Source: Roseiarcus sp963836695 (lineage in GTDB: Bacteria > Pseudomonadota > Alphaproteobacteria > Rhizobiales > Beijerinckiaceae). Taken from it: a stretch of DNA of 64,000 nucleotides. The translations under genes and the position numbers were made by a program. Location: NCBI GenBank assembly GCA_963836695.1, contig CAWIKX010000003.1, forward strand, positions 70,332 through 134,331, given 5' to 3'. The notes under the pieces were generated by a model. It ran no database searches and was not told the origin of the DNA. It saw only the letters and a list, made by a program, of their open reading frames with translations. This document shows, in pieces, positions 33,399 through 42,035 of the stretch (position 1 is its first letter; each line of letters begins with the position of its first letter).

Positions 33399-35486
33399 AT
33401 GAACGGCGCTGATATTATCGCCATCATAATTCTCGCGACGATTGTCATCGCCATCGTCGTCTACCTTCTCCACTGGCTTTATCGCCATTCCTCGAAGGAC
33501 CTCTCCTTCGTGCGAACCGGATTTGGCGGCGAGAAAGTGGTGATGGGCGGCGGCGCGCTGGTATTGCCGATCGTCCACGACGTCACCGAAGTGAGCATGA
33601 ATACTTTGCGCATCGAGGTGCGGAGAGCAGGGGAACGCTCGCTCATCACCCGCAACCGGATGCGGATCGAGGTCATCGTCGAATTCTTTCTTCGAGTCAT
33701 TCCGACCGCCGAGGCCGTCGCGACCGCCGCGCGCACGCTCGGCACCCGCACGCTCGACCCCGAGAGTCTCCGCGATCTCGTCCAGGGCCGGTTCGTCGAT
33801 GCGATGGGCGCCATCGCCGCCCAGATGACGATGGAGGAGATCCACGAGCATCGCGCCGATTACATCCGCGCAGTGCGTGCGCTCGTCGCCGAATCGCTGA
33901 CCGCGAACGGTCTCGAACTTGAAACCGCTTCGCTCACCAGCATCGACCAGACCGACATCAAGCTGTTCAACCCGACCAACGCCTTTGACGCCGAGGGCAT
34001 GACGCGGCTTACAGAAGAAATCGAAACCCGGAAGAAGAAGCGCAACGACATCGAGCAGGATTCGATCATCGCGATCCGAGTTAAGAATCTCGAAGCGGAG
34101 CAGCAGGCCCTGGCGATCGAACGGGAAAGCGAATATGCCCGGCTCGATCAAGAGCGCGAGATTGCCGTGCGCCGCGCGCAACAGCGCGCCGAAGTCGCGG
34201 GGGAGAAGGCCAGACGCGAGCGTGAGATCGAGGAATCGCAGATATTTGCCAAGGAGGCCGTCGAGCGCGCCCGGATCCGCCATGAGCTCGCGATCAACGC
34301 CGAGAACATCGCGCGGGAGCAGGAAGTCGAGCGGCTCGAAATCCAGCGTAAGCAGACTCTGGAGATGGAGGAGCAGAACCGGATCGTCACCATCGCCGTC
34401 AACGAAGCCGAGAACCGCACCAAGCTCACTGAGGAGACCGAGGCGCGGAAGCGACGCCGCAACGACGTCGAGCAGGAGACGCTCGTCTCGGTGCAGACCA
34501 AAAATCTCGAAAGCGAGCTTCGCGTGCTTGCGATTCGCAAGCAGAGCGAGTTCGCCCGCTTCGAGCAGGAGCGCGATATCGAGCAGCGTCGTGCGCTTCA
34601 GCGCGCAGAGGTGGCCTTCGAGAAGCTTGAACGCGAGCGAGAGGTCGACGAAGCGACCCTGCGCGCCAAAGAGGCGATCGAGCGCGCGAGGGTCCGCACC
34701 GACCTTGCGGTCGAGATCGAGCAGATCGCGCGGGCGCAGGAGACCGAGCGGCTCGAGATCGAGCGGCAGGGCGCGGTCGAGATTGCAGAGCAGGAGCGAC
34801 TCATCGCGCTTGCAGAGAAGGAGCGGGAAAAGGCGCTGACGCTGATCGCGACGGAGAACGCCCGAACCCAGCTTGCCGAGGCTCAGGAAGCTGTAATCAC
34901 TGCACGCGAGCGCGAGATCGCCGAGCGGCGCAAGCGCATCGACCTCATCGACGCCGAGCAGCAGGCGGAGCGCAACGCCATCAAGATCACGTCGCACGCG
35001 GAAGCCGAGAAGCGCGCGGCGATCGAGCGCGCGGAGGCCGATCGCGTGACCGCGGAGGGAACGCGTCATCGCTTCGATGCGGAAGCGGAAGGGCAGCGTA
35101 AGCTCAACGAAGCGGAGAACATGCGCTCCGACGCTTCGCGGCGCACCGCGCTCAACCGCAAGCTTTTCGAGAACCTGCCGGCCATCATACGCGAAAGCGT
35201 CAAGCCCATGGAGAGGATCGAGTCGATCAAGATCCTGCAAGTCGAGGGGCTGCCTGGGTTCAGCAACGGGTCCGGCGGCGCACCGGGCGCGAATGGGGGG
35301 GGCGGCGAGGGCGGGGGCGGCCGCCCGGGCAATCTCGCCGAGAGCGTCGTCAACGCCGCGATGCGCTACCGCTCGCAGATTCCCTTCGTCGACAATCTGC
35401 TCAAGGAGGTCGGCATGACGCCCAGCAATCTGAGCGACCTCAGCGATCTCAGCGTGCGGCTCGAAAAGCCGCCCGCGAAGAAGTAG
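33399..35486 (+). CDS. Flotillin / YqiK-like SPFH protein with duplicated coiled coil
   Basis: An N-terminal membrane helix (residues about 6-26) is followed by an SPFH/band-7 domain (about 35-195), starting SFVRTGFGGEKVVMGGGALVLPIVH. A long charged coiled coil follows, then a C-terminal tail with a Gly-rich linker (about 625-650). Residues 203-341 and 342-480 are an ungapped tandem repeat of 139 residues. This makes the protein 695 residues, about one repeat longer than the E. coli YqiK I recall. Flotillins oligomerise and organise membrane microdomains. GGAGGA precedes the ATG, and the gene follows the opsin by 28 bases, so the two are probably co-translated and may interact. Confidence 0.9.
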   Translation: MNGADIIAIIILATIVIAIVVYLLHWLYRHSSKDLSFVRTGFGGEKVVMGGGALVLPIVHDVTEVSMNTLRIEVRRAGERSLITRNRMRIEVIVEFFLRVIPTAEAVATAARTLGTRTLDPESLRDLVQGRFVDAMGAIAAQMTMEEIHEHRADYIRAVRALVAESLTANGLELETASLTSIDQTDIKLFNPTNAFDAEGMTRLTEEIETRKKKRNDIEQDSIIAIRVKNLEAEQQALAIERESEYARLDQEREIAVRRAQQRAEVAGEKARREREIEESQIFAKEAVERARIRHELAINAENIAREQEVERLEIQRKQTLEMEEQNRIVTIAVNEAENRTKLTEETEARKRRRNDVEQETLVSVQTKNLESELRVLAIRKQSEFARFEQERDIEQRRALQRAEVAFEKLEREREVDEATLRAKEAIERARVRTDLAVEIEQIARAQETERLEIERQGAVEIAEQERLIALAEKEREKALTLIATENARTQLAEAQEAVITAREREIAERRKRIDLIDAEQQAERNAIKITSHAEAEKRAAIERAEADRVTAEGTRHRFDAEAEGQRKLNEAENMRSDASRRTALNRKLFENLPAIIRESVKPMERIESIKILQVEGLPGFSNGSGGAPGANGGGGEGGGGRPGNLAESVVNAAMRYRSQIPFVDNLLKEVGMTPSNLSDLSDLSVRLEKPPAKK
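34005..34838 (+). repeat. Tandem 417-bp coding duplication in the flotillin-like gene
   Basis: Unit 1 (34005-34421) and unit 2 (34422-34838) encode the 139-residue halves. Aligned anchors at a constant offset of 139 are RNDIEQ/RNDVEQ, EYARLDQERE/FARFEQERD, QQRAEVA/LQRAEVA, AKEAVERARIR/AKEAIERARVR and QEVERLEIQ/QETERLEIE. The units have diverged clearly, so the duplication is old and kept in frame. Confidence 0.9.
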
Positions 35487-35662
35487 CGGCGCGGCTGCCG
35501 GAGCAATAAATCAGTGATCCCGGCGCAAGGTTCGCGACTGATCGTTTGTCGCACCGGAGCGAAGAGCCGCCCGCAATGCGAGACGGCGGCCGCCATTTTG
35601 GGAAACGCGCCCGGCGCAATTAAGACGGCCAATACCCGAATACAGGGCGAGAGGGCGTCCTC

Positions 35663-36088
35663 ATGACCTCCGCCGACGCCGAGGAGCACCGCCTCGCCGT
35701 CATGACGGCCTGGGCCTTTTTTGGCGCCTTCGGAGTTTGCTTGATCCTCAGCGGTTTCGCCGAGCAATCGCCGGTCGCCGGCCTCTCCGGGTTCGCGACG
35801 ATCATCCTGGGTTTCATCGCCCATGTGATCGTCAACCGGATTTACAGCGCAGGCTTCAGCCAGCCGCAGGTGGCGCTCGGGCTTGGCGGCTTCACTGTCG
35901 GCGCGCTGTGTCTCATCGCGAGCGTACTCTTCAACCCCGGTTTCGGAGAGACGGATATCGCCATCGGGCTTGTGGGATTCACCGCCCTCGCCTCTGCTTT
36001 CGTCATCTATATCATTGTCAATTACGGCGTCCGCGGCTCCTATCAGATGGTCTACCGGCTCCACGGCATGGAGAGGCGGCAGCGATGA
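35663..36088 (+). CDS. Small four-helix membrane protein of unknown function
   Basis: The 141 residues contain four hydrophobic segments in two similar pairs (WAFFGAFGVCLILSGF / SGFATIILGFIAHVIV and GGFTVGALCLIASVLF / VGFTALASAFVIYIIV), suggesting an internal duplication. The stop overlaps the ATG of the symporter gene (ATGA), so the two are translationally coupled and may form one complex, like the small subunits that accompany some SSS transporters. I do not recognise a named family. Confidence 0.7.
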   Translation: MTSADAEEHRLAVMTAWAFFGAFGVCLILSGFAEQSPVAGLSGFATIILGFIAHVIVNRIYSAGFSQPQVALGLGGFTVGALCLIASVLFNPGFGETDIAIGLVGFTALASAFVIYIIVNYGVRGSYQMVYRLHGMERRQR

Positions 36089-38028
36089 GCGCGCGGCTCG
36101 GCTGGCTGTTCGTCTTCGTTGCTCTCTACGCGACCTATTGCATCTTCTGGGGGGTCAACTCCGCCCGCGGCCGGCGGGGATCGCTGGATTATTTTCTTGC
36201 CGGCCGAAGTCTTCCGTTCTGGGTCTTCGCGGCAAGCGCGACCACGATCTCTTTCACCGGATGGATGGTTATCGGGCTGCCTGCCAGCATTTTCCGCGAC
36301 GGCTTCCAGGCGTCCGCGCTTGCGCTGGGAGCGATCGTCATTCCGCTCGGTGGCGCGCTCGTCATATCGCGGCAATGGATTCTCAGCCGACGCTTCGGCT
36401 TCATAACTCCGGTCGAGATGTATGCGGACTATTTCGGTGGTCCTCTCATTCGGCCGATCCTTCTCCTCATCGCCCTCCTTTTCGCTATCCCGTTCCTTGG
36501 TTTGCAACTCGCTGCGACCGGCTATCTGATCGAGGTGCTATCGGCCGGAACGATCCCCTGGGCTCTGGCCATGTGGGCGCTTGGCGCGCTCGTTTTCGCC
36601 TATGTGGCGCTCGGAGGCCTCCGGGCTGCGAGTTTCGTGGGCGTGCTGCAAGCGCTGATGCTGGGGGCGACGATCGTCGCCGCCGGGATCGTCGCCTGGG
36701 TGGAGCTTGGAGGCTTCGGCGCTTTCGTCGGTCTCATCGCCAAGCTCGGCGCATCCAAGGCGGGCGACTGGGGCGCGGCGCAAAACGGCTACAACGCCTA
36801 TTTCGCCACGCCTGGCGTGGTGCAATTCGTTGCGGGTTTCGGCAGGGGCGACCCGGTCGGCGGCGTCTGGACGACTTCGATGGTCTTTTCGACCGTTCTG
36901 TCGCTTATGGGATTCCAGCTTGCTCCCGCCTTCGCCGTCCTCGCTTTCTCCACCCGCGATGCGCGCGGCTTCGCGCCGCAGCAGGTCTGGCTCGCCGGAG
37001 CCACGGTCGGGTTCGGGCTCGTGTTCTTTTCTGTCATCGCCGGCGTTGGCGCGCTGCTTCTCGGCGCCTCTCCATCCCCCCAGGCGGCGGCGCTTGCCGT
37101 GGGCCACGACCTCCCGGCGCTTCAAACAGGACGCGAGGTCGGGCTGCTCGCGTACTATCTCGGTTCGCTCGCGAGCCGTGCGCCTTGGTTCCTTGGCCTT
37201 CTCGCCGTCGCCGCCACCGCAGCGACGCAGGCGACGGTCGCGCTCTACGCGTCCGCGACCGGCACGATGTTCGCCCGCGACTTCTACGTTCGCTACCTGC
37301 GGCCGGAGGCCTCGGATAGCGACCAGAAGCTGTTCGGGCGCATCGGCGTTGGCTTCACGATCCTGTTCGCGCTGATCGGCGCGACTTACGCGCCGCGGGC
37401 GCAGGCCCTGTTCGGCGCGCTGGCGCTACCCTTCGCACTGCAGCTCTTGCCCGCGGCGCTCGCTCTCACCTGGCTCAGATGGCTGACGCCGCAGGCGGTT
37501 CTGTCGGGCCTCGTCGCGGGGCTGACGCTCGTCTTCTTCACCGAGCAGCTCGGGCTCACGCTCGCCGGTTTCTTCACTGTCGACGTACCGTGGGGCCGCT
37601 GGCCATGGACAATCCACTCGGCCGTCTGGGGGCTGTTCTTCAATGTGGCCGTCTGCCTGCTCTTCTCGCTGTTGACTCAGAAGCGGTCGCGCCGGGAGCG
37701 CCGGATGCAGTACCACGACTATCTCGCGGAGGCCGCGCCGCAGGCCCCGAACGCCCGTGTGTGGAAGCCGATCGCCTGGATCGCGGCGCTGTCCTGGATC
37801 TTCTTCGCCATCGGGCCGGGGCAGATGTTCGGCGTCGATCTGTTTGGCGCTCCGAACGCTGGTCCGGATGCGTGGCTATTCGGCATCCCGTCGATCTGGG
37901 CATGGCAGATCATGGGGTGGGCGCTTGGCGTTCTCCTGCTGTGGCTGCTCGCCTACCGCCTTTCCATGTCGCAACCGCCTCCCCGGCCGATCGAGCCGGA
38001 AGCCGAAGCGATCCGACGCTTGCAATAA
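36085..38028 (+). CDS. Sodium/solute symporter (SSS family)
   Basis: The start at 36085 gives 647 residues with 13-14 hydrophobic segments. SSS features include DYFLAGRSLPFWVFAASATTISFTGWMVIG at the N-terminus, followed by the RFGFITPVEMYADYFGG loop, FAYVALGGLRAASFVGVLQA and, later, LAVAATAATQATVALYASATGTMFARDFY. The length beyond about 500 reflects a C-terminal part with extra helices and a charged loop. It imports an organic solute with Na+; the ligand is unknown. It closes the opsin-containing run. Confidence 0.88.
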   Translation: MSARLGWLFVFVALYATYCIFWGVNSARGRRGSLDYFLAGRSLPFWVFAASATTISFTGWMVIGLPASIFRDGFQASALALGAIVIPLGGALVISRQWILSRRFGFITPVEMYADYFGGPLIRPILLLIALLFAIPFLGLQLAATGYLIEVLSAGTIPWALAMWALGALVFAYVALGGLRAASFVGVLQALMLGATIVAAGIVAWVELGGFGAFVGLIAKLGASKAGDWGAAQNGYNAYFATPGVVQFVAGFGRGDPVGGVWTTSMVFSTVLSLMGFQLAPAFAVLAFSTRDARGFAPQQVWLAGATVGFGLVFFSVIAGVGALLLGASPSPQAAALAVGHDLPALQTGREVGLLAYYLGSLASRAPWFLGLLAVAATAATQATVALYASATGTMFARDFYVRYLRPEASDSDQKLFGRIGVGFTILFALIGATYAPRAQALFGALALPFALQLLPAALALTWLRWLTPQAVLSGLVAGLTLVFFTEQLGLTLAGFFTVDVPWGRWPWTIHSAVWGLFFNVAVCLLFSLLTQKRSRRERRMQYHDYLAEAAPQAPNARVWKPIAWIAALSWIFFAIGPGQMFGVDLFGAPNAGPDAWLFGIPSIWAWQIMGWALGVLLLWLLAYRLSMSQPPPRPIEPEAEAIRRLQ

Positions 38029-38196
38029 GGGACACTCGTAGGACCCTTAGAACAATGCAGAAGCTTCCTGCGCCCCACTCTTACCTAAACGATTGATGTC
38101 ATTGGCCTGCAGTGCTCCTGCCCGGTAAATCACTATTTTTCTATGGTAGGCGAACAATTGCTCCACGAGGGGCAATCGAGGGGCGCGAAGTCGAGG

Positions 38197-39186
38197 CTAA
38201 ACGGCAACCACTGCGCCGGATTCGAGCGACTGGCGCGCCGCCTCGGCGCACAGAACGGCGAGCCTCGCCTGCGCCGCCGTGCCGGCATTGGGCATGCGTC
38301 CGTTCCTGACGCAATCGACAAAATAGGATGCCTGGTTTTCGTAGGCGTCGCCAGGCGCAGCGGCCAAGGCGTAGGATTTGCCGGGTTCATAAACGACGAG
38401 AGAGTTGGCGCCCCCCATCTCGACACTGACACCGCCGGCGCGGAACATGAACTCAACAACGCCACTCTCACACAGAACCTTCAACGCGGCCGTGAACGGA
38501 TAGCCTTCGGGCATGAACTCGCTGCCTTCGATAAAGCCTTCGGAGTCGCCGTAGTCGACCGTAGCATGGATGTTGTTCCATAGTCCTGGCTTCAACTCAC
38601 GCCCACGAGCATAGACCGATCTCGGCGCGCCAAAGATCCAGTTGAGGACGTCGAAGTCGTGGACGCAGAGGTCAAGCACCGCGCCCCCGCTCCAAGCCGG
38701 ATTGAGGAACCAGTCGTTCCAGCCGGGCAATTGGGATAACCGTGTCGCCACGGCAGATAGCGGCTTTCCGATTTTGCCGCTCTGTACGAAGTCGACGAGG
38801 GAAACATAGTCGCCCCAAAAGCGGAGGACATGGGCGACAAGGAGGAGCTTGCCGCTTTCCTTCTGCGCGGCGATCATGCCGTCGCAGCCGGCGGCGGTGA
38901 GCGCAAACGGCTTCTCCAGGAGCACGTGTTTCCCCGCCTTGAGCGCGGCGATCGTGTACTCGGCGTGGAGGTGGGTCGGCAGCGTGTTGCTGATGGCGTC
39001 GATCGAGGGGTCATCGATAATCGCCAGATTGTCAGTGGTGGCGCGACCTCCGACTTCGTTCGCGAGCAACTCCGCCTTCTCGATGTGGAGCGAGGAGATC
39101 GCCGCCACCTCGACGCCCCTCATCTTGGCGTAGGCGCGCGCATGCGTCCCGCCCATGAAACCGGAGCCGAGGATACCCACCCTCAT
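38197..39186 (-). CDS. Gfo/Idh/MocA-family dehydrogenase
   Basis: The 329 residues start MRVGILGSGFMGGTHARAYAK (NAD(P)-binding GxGxxG) and carry LLEKPFALT, the EKP catalytic-Lys motif of the family, and a C-terminal alpha/beta domain. Substrates are typically sugars, inositols or their keto forms. It follows a sugar-phosphate isomerase-like gene by 21 bases on the minus strand, so the two form an operon for a polyol or sugar route. The second ribose-type transporter nearby is a likely supplier. Confidence 0.92.
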   Translation of the reverse strand: MRVGILGSGFMGGTHARAYAKMRGVEVAAISSLHIEKAELLANEVGGRATTDNLAIIDDPSIDAISNTLPTHLHAEYTIAALKAGKHVLLEKPFALTAAGCDGMIAAQKESGKLLLVAHVLRFWGDYVSLVDFVQSGKIGKPLSAVATRLSQLPGWNDWFLNPAWSGGAVLDLCVHDFDVLNWIFGAPRSVYARGRELKPGLWNNIHATVDYGDSEGFIEGSEFMPEGYPFTAALKVLCESGVVEFMFRAGGVSVEMGGANSLVVYEPGKSYALAAAPGDAYENQASYFVDCVRNGRMPNAGTAAQARLAVLCAEAARQSLESGAVVAV

Positions 39187-39207
39187 GACAATCCGCCTAT
39201 CGAGCTT

Positions 39208-40017
39208 TTAGGACAGACCGAGCGACGCGAGCTTCTCGTGCGAAGCCCGCATCGCGCGGTTGACTTCCGCGAGCGGCGGCCAAGGGTCGCCGTGGAACTC
39301 GATCTCCACGCTGAGCGGACCATTAAAACCGCCCCGCTCCAGGGTGTCGAGTGCCCTTTTGAAATCGATGTGGCCCTCGCCGATCGCAGGAAAATCCCAG
39401 ACACGACCTTCGCCGCGCTTGTCCTTCAAATGGCAATGGACCAACTTCGGCAGCGCGATCTTCAGATCGGCAACGGGATCGACCCCACCGTAGAACTCGG
39501 CGTTTGCGGTGTCGTAGTTGATAAGGACGTTCTTGCGGTTGATGCGCTTAAGGACCGAGAGGGCCGCCACGGCCGACTTTGTTATCTCGCCGTGGATCTC
39601 GATGCCGAGCAGAATGTCGCGCCCCGCGGCGTAGTCTGCCAGCTCATGGATATTGCCCATGAACGCTTCTTCGTCTTCGCTCTCGCTGTAGTGACCGCCG
39701 ATGGCGGTGTTCATGATCTCGATGCCCATACGCTCGCACAGATCGACTGCTTTGAGACCATCCTTCAGCCCGTCCTTGGTGGTTAGGTCGGAATGGCCGC
39801 TGAGGCTTAAGGACATCAGTCCGAGCTTGTTCATCATGCGCTGTATGCGGCCGAGCGTCCTGGCGTCGCCTTCCAGCGGGACGTGCTCGGTCCAGCCGCG
39901 CACCGCACTTAACTCGACGAATTTGTATCCTGCGGCTGCGATGCCTTCGAGCGCCTCTTCCAGGCTGTAGGTGTGGTAGCTGTTGGAATGCCCGCCCAGC
40001 CGGTTCCTCAACGCCAT
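39208..40017 (-). CDS. Sugar phosphate isomerase/epimerase-family protein (xylose isomerase-like TIM barrel)
   Basis: This 269-residue TIM-barrel protein begins LGGHSNSYHTYSLEEALEGIAAAGY. Metal-binding acidic and His positions appear along strands, including LSLSGHSDL, GIEIHGEIT, INYDTANAEFY, LVHCHLKDKRG and SVEIEFHGDP. This is the IolE/IolI/hydroxypyruvate isomerase superfamily pattern. It probably isomerises or dehydrates a keto-sugar or keto-inositol made by the adjacent Gfo/Idh enzyme. Confidence 0.9.
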   Translation of the reverse strand: MALRNRLGGHSNSYHTYSLEEALEGIAAAGYKFVELSAVRGWTEHVPLEGDARTLGRIQRMMNKLGLMSLSLSGHSDLTTKDGLKDGLKAVDLCERMGIEIMNTAIGGHYSESEDEEAFMGNIHELADYAAGRDILLGIEIHGEITKSAVAALSVLKRINRKNVLINYDTANAEFYGGVDPVADLKIALPKLVHCHLKDKRGEGRVWDFPAIGEGHIDFKRALDTLERGGFNGPLSVEIEFHGDPWPPLAEVNRAMRASHEKLASLGLS

Positions 40018-40395
40018 GCGACCCTCTGTCTTTCGACCGAAAGCGCATTCTCAGGTTCGCGAGTCCTACTTGTCAATCGCGAGAAGCGGTCATTTGGCGG
40101 TGTGAAGGGGCTTTGATCCAGGGCCACGAACCACGAGCCGAGAGCAACACTCCACCAACTGCCTCCCGCAAGGCTCATCCTCCGGCGCCGTATCCCCTCG
40201 ACAACACGCTCCGTTTCGACCATTTTCGCTTCGGTGAGTGTGTCGGCGGGCGCGATCAATCGCCCCTTGTAAAGCCTAATTCGGACTGGGAAGGATTTGC
40301 AGACCGCTAACACGATTTTGGACAGTGACGGCGGGGCCCTGGGACAGAACTTTGCCGACTAGTCAATCGATATCGACACACTGGTAGGAGGTGAA
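40018..40395. promoter_or_regulatory. Divergent intergenic region with two adjacent palindromes
   Basis: This 378-base gap separates the minus-strand isomerase/dehydrogenase operon from the FMN-binding protein gene. No gene is convincing. GACTAGTC (40357-40364) and TCGATATCGA (40367-40376) are perfect palindromes two bases apart, just upstream of an AGGAGG RBS and the ATG at 40396. They are good candidates for a repressor or activator site. Confidence 0.45.
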
Positions 40396-40884
40396 ATGGA
40401 GGACAAACAGACGCCCGAGTGGATGGGAAAGAACCGCAAGCTCACGCCCGCCGAGGTCAAAGAATTCTTGGCCGAGGCGGTAGTCGCGCGGATCGCCACC
40501 ATCGACGAGAACGGCGTGCCTTACGTGACCCCGGTGTGGCAGGAATGGGACGGGGAAGCTTTTTGGATTGTCCCCCGCGAGCGCGCGGCCTGGATTGGCC
40601 ACATCAAGAAAAATCCGAACGTCGGCATTTCGTGCGCGGAGGATAGCGGGACCTATAAGCGCATCACCGCGCAGGGAAAGGCTGAGATCGCCTTCGGCCC
40701 GGCTCCGATGCAGGGTCAGTGTCTCGCCGTCGCTAACCGCATGGCAGTGCGTTTTCTCGGCGAACACGGGCCGGAATATCTGGTGCCGACCTATGACCGG
40801 CCGCGCTACCTGATCAAGATCGTCCCCACGAAGATGCTCACCTGGGATGGCGTCGAGTGGGCCAGGAAATATACCGAGAAATGA
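40396..40884 (+). CDS. Pyridoxamine 5'-phosphate oxidase-like FMN-binding protein
   Basis: The 162 residues have the split-barrel pattern: LAEAVVARIATIDENGVPYVTPVWQEWDG at the N-terminus, IVPRERAAWIGHIKKNPNVG in the middle and RITAQGKAEI-like strands later. It probably binds FMN or F420-like cofactors and reduces or protects a small molecule; it is too general to name a substrate. It precedes the second ribose-type transporter by about 100 bases. Confidence 0.82.
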   Translation: MEDKQTPEWMGKNRKLTPAEVKEFLAEAVVARIATIDENGVPYVTPVWQEWDGEAFWIVPRERAAWIGHIKKNPNVGISCAEDSGTYKRITAQGKAEIAFGPAPMQGQCLAVANRMAVRFLGEHGPEYLVPTYDRPRYLIKIVPTKMLTWDGVEWARKYTEK

Positions 40885-40982
40885 GCATTCGCCGGCGAAG
40901 CTTATGGATGAAAGTGCGCTTACTGGACAGTACACCCTGCTGATCGGGCTAAACGCAGACGGACCGGCCTGTTGGCCCGAGG

Positions 40983-41978
40983 GTGGTACGTGAGCGATTT
41001 GTGAGCAGCGTTGGTCAAAAATCCTTGCCCGCTCGCACGCTTTCGTGGTCGTTACGGTTAGTGATCCAGCGGTACGGCGTCTACTGCTCGCTGGCGCTTC
41101 TGCTTCTCATTGCGCTCGTCATCCGGCCGGAAGTGTACCATCCGGAGTCGCTCTTCCTGATTCTCCGCTCGGCCTCGCAACTTGGCATGGTCGCCCTTGG
41201 CCAGACATTGGTCATGCTTGTCGCTGGCCTCGATCTGTCGGTCACCGGCTTGCTCGTGTTGACGTCTGTCGTGATTGCTCAAGTGGCAGCCGGCCAGGAC
41301 AGCCGGATCTTGCCGGGGCTCGTTATTGCGCTTGGCTTCGGCGCATTGATCGGGCTCGCAAATGGGCTCCTGATCACCAAGCGCAACGTCCCCCCGTTCG
41401 TCGCGACGCTCGGCACGCTAGTGCTCATCCGCGGCGCGCAGAGCGCTTACACCCAGGGCGTTCCGAGCGGCCAGGTGCCAGACGGGCTGAAAGTGCTCAA
41501 TCAGTCGCTCGGACCGCTGCCGATCTCGTTTGTCATCTGGATCGCTTTCACCGCGCTGTTGACGTTCGTCCTGTATGCGACGCCATTTGGTCGACGGATC
41601 TACGCTATCGGCAGCAACCGCGAGGCGGCTCGGCTGTCGGGCATTGCAGTCGACCGTCATCTGGTGGCCGTCTACGTCATCTGCAGTCTTTTGGTTGTGG
41701 GCTCCGGCATCATCCTGAGCGGCTACGTCGGCTACGTCGATCGCTATCTTGGTCGCGGCTTCGACCTTGACTCAATTGCCGCGGCGGTCGTCGGCGGAGT
41801 CGCTTTTTCTGGGGGCCGGGGCAGCGTCGTCGCGGCAATGGCCGGCGTGCTGCTGGTGGTGTTTCTCAGTAGCCTGCTGCTGATCATCGGCATGGGTGTA
41901 CAGGCTCAATTGATCGTCAAGGGCCTAGTCGTCATCGGCGCGGTCGCGCTGTACAGTCTCGCGGAACGCCGACCATGA
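40983..41978 (+). CDS. Ribose-type ABC transporter permease
   Basis: The 331-residue membrane protein starts with GTG; a second GTG at 41001 is possible. Core landmarks are ALGQTLVMLVAGLDLSVTGL, the AIGSNREAARLSGIAVDRH loop and AAAVVGGVAFSGGRGSVVAA. It is the first of four transporter genes in the unusual order permease, binding protein, ATPase, permease. It pairs with the 44776-45753 permease. Confidence 0.9.
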   Translation: MVRERFVSSVGQKSLPARTLSWSLRLVIQRYGVYCSLALLLLIALVIRPEVYHPESLFLILRSASQLGMVALGQTLVMLVAGLDLSVTGLLVLTSVVIAQVAAGQDSRILPGLVIALGFGALIGLANGLLITKRNVPPFVATLGTLVLIRGAQSAYTQGVPSGQVPDGLKVLNQSLGPLPISFVIWIAFTALLTFVLYATPFGRRIYAIGSNREAARLSGIAVDRHLVAVYVICSLLVVGSGIILSGYVGYVDRYLGRGFDLDSIAAAVVGGVAFSGGRGSVVAAMAGVLLVVFLSSLLLIIGMGVQAQLIVKGLVVIGAVALYSLAERRP

Positions 41979-42035
41979 GCTTTAGACGAAGCGACGCGTA
42001 TGGGCCGTGAACCTACCATAGGAGGAGGAAACCCG

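Noticed and set aside
33345..35240. 631-codon minus-strand frame rich in Leu, Asp and Arg
   Set aside because: Exactly antisense to the repetitive coiled coil of the flotillin-like gene; the Leu richness comes from Glu/Lys/Gln codons read backwards.
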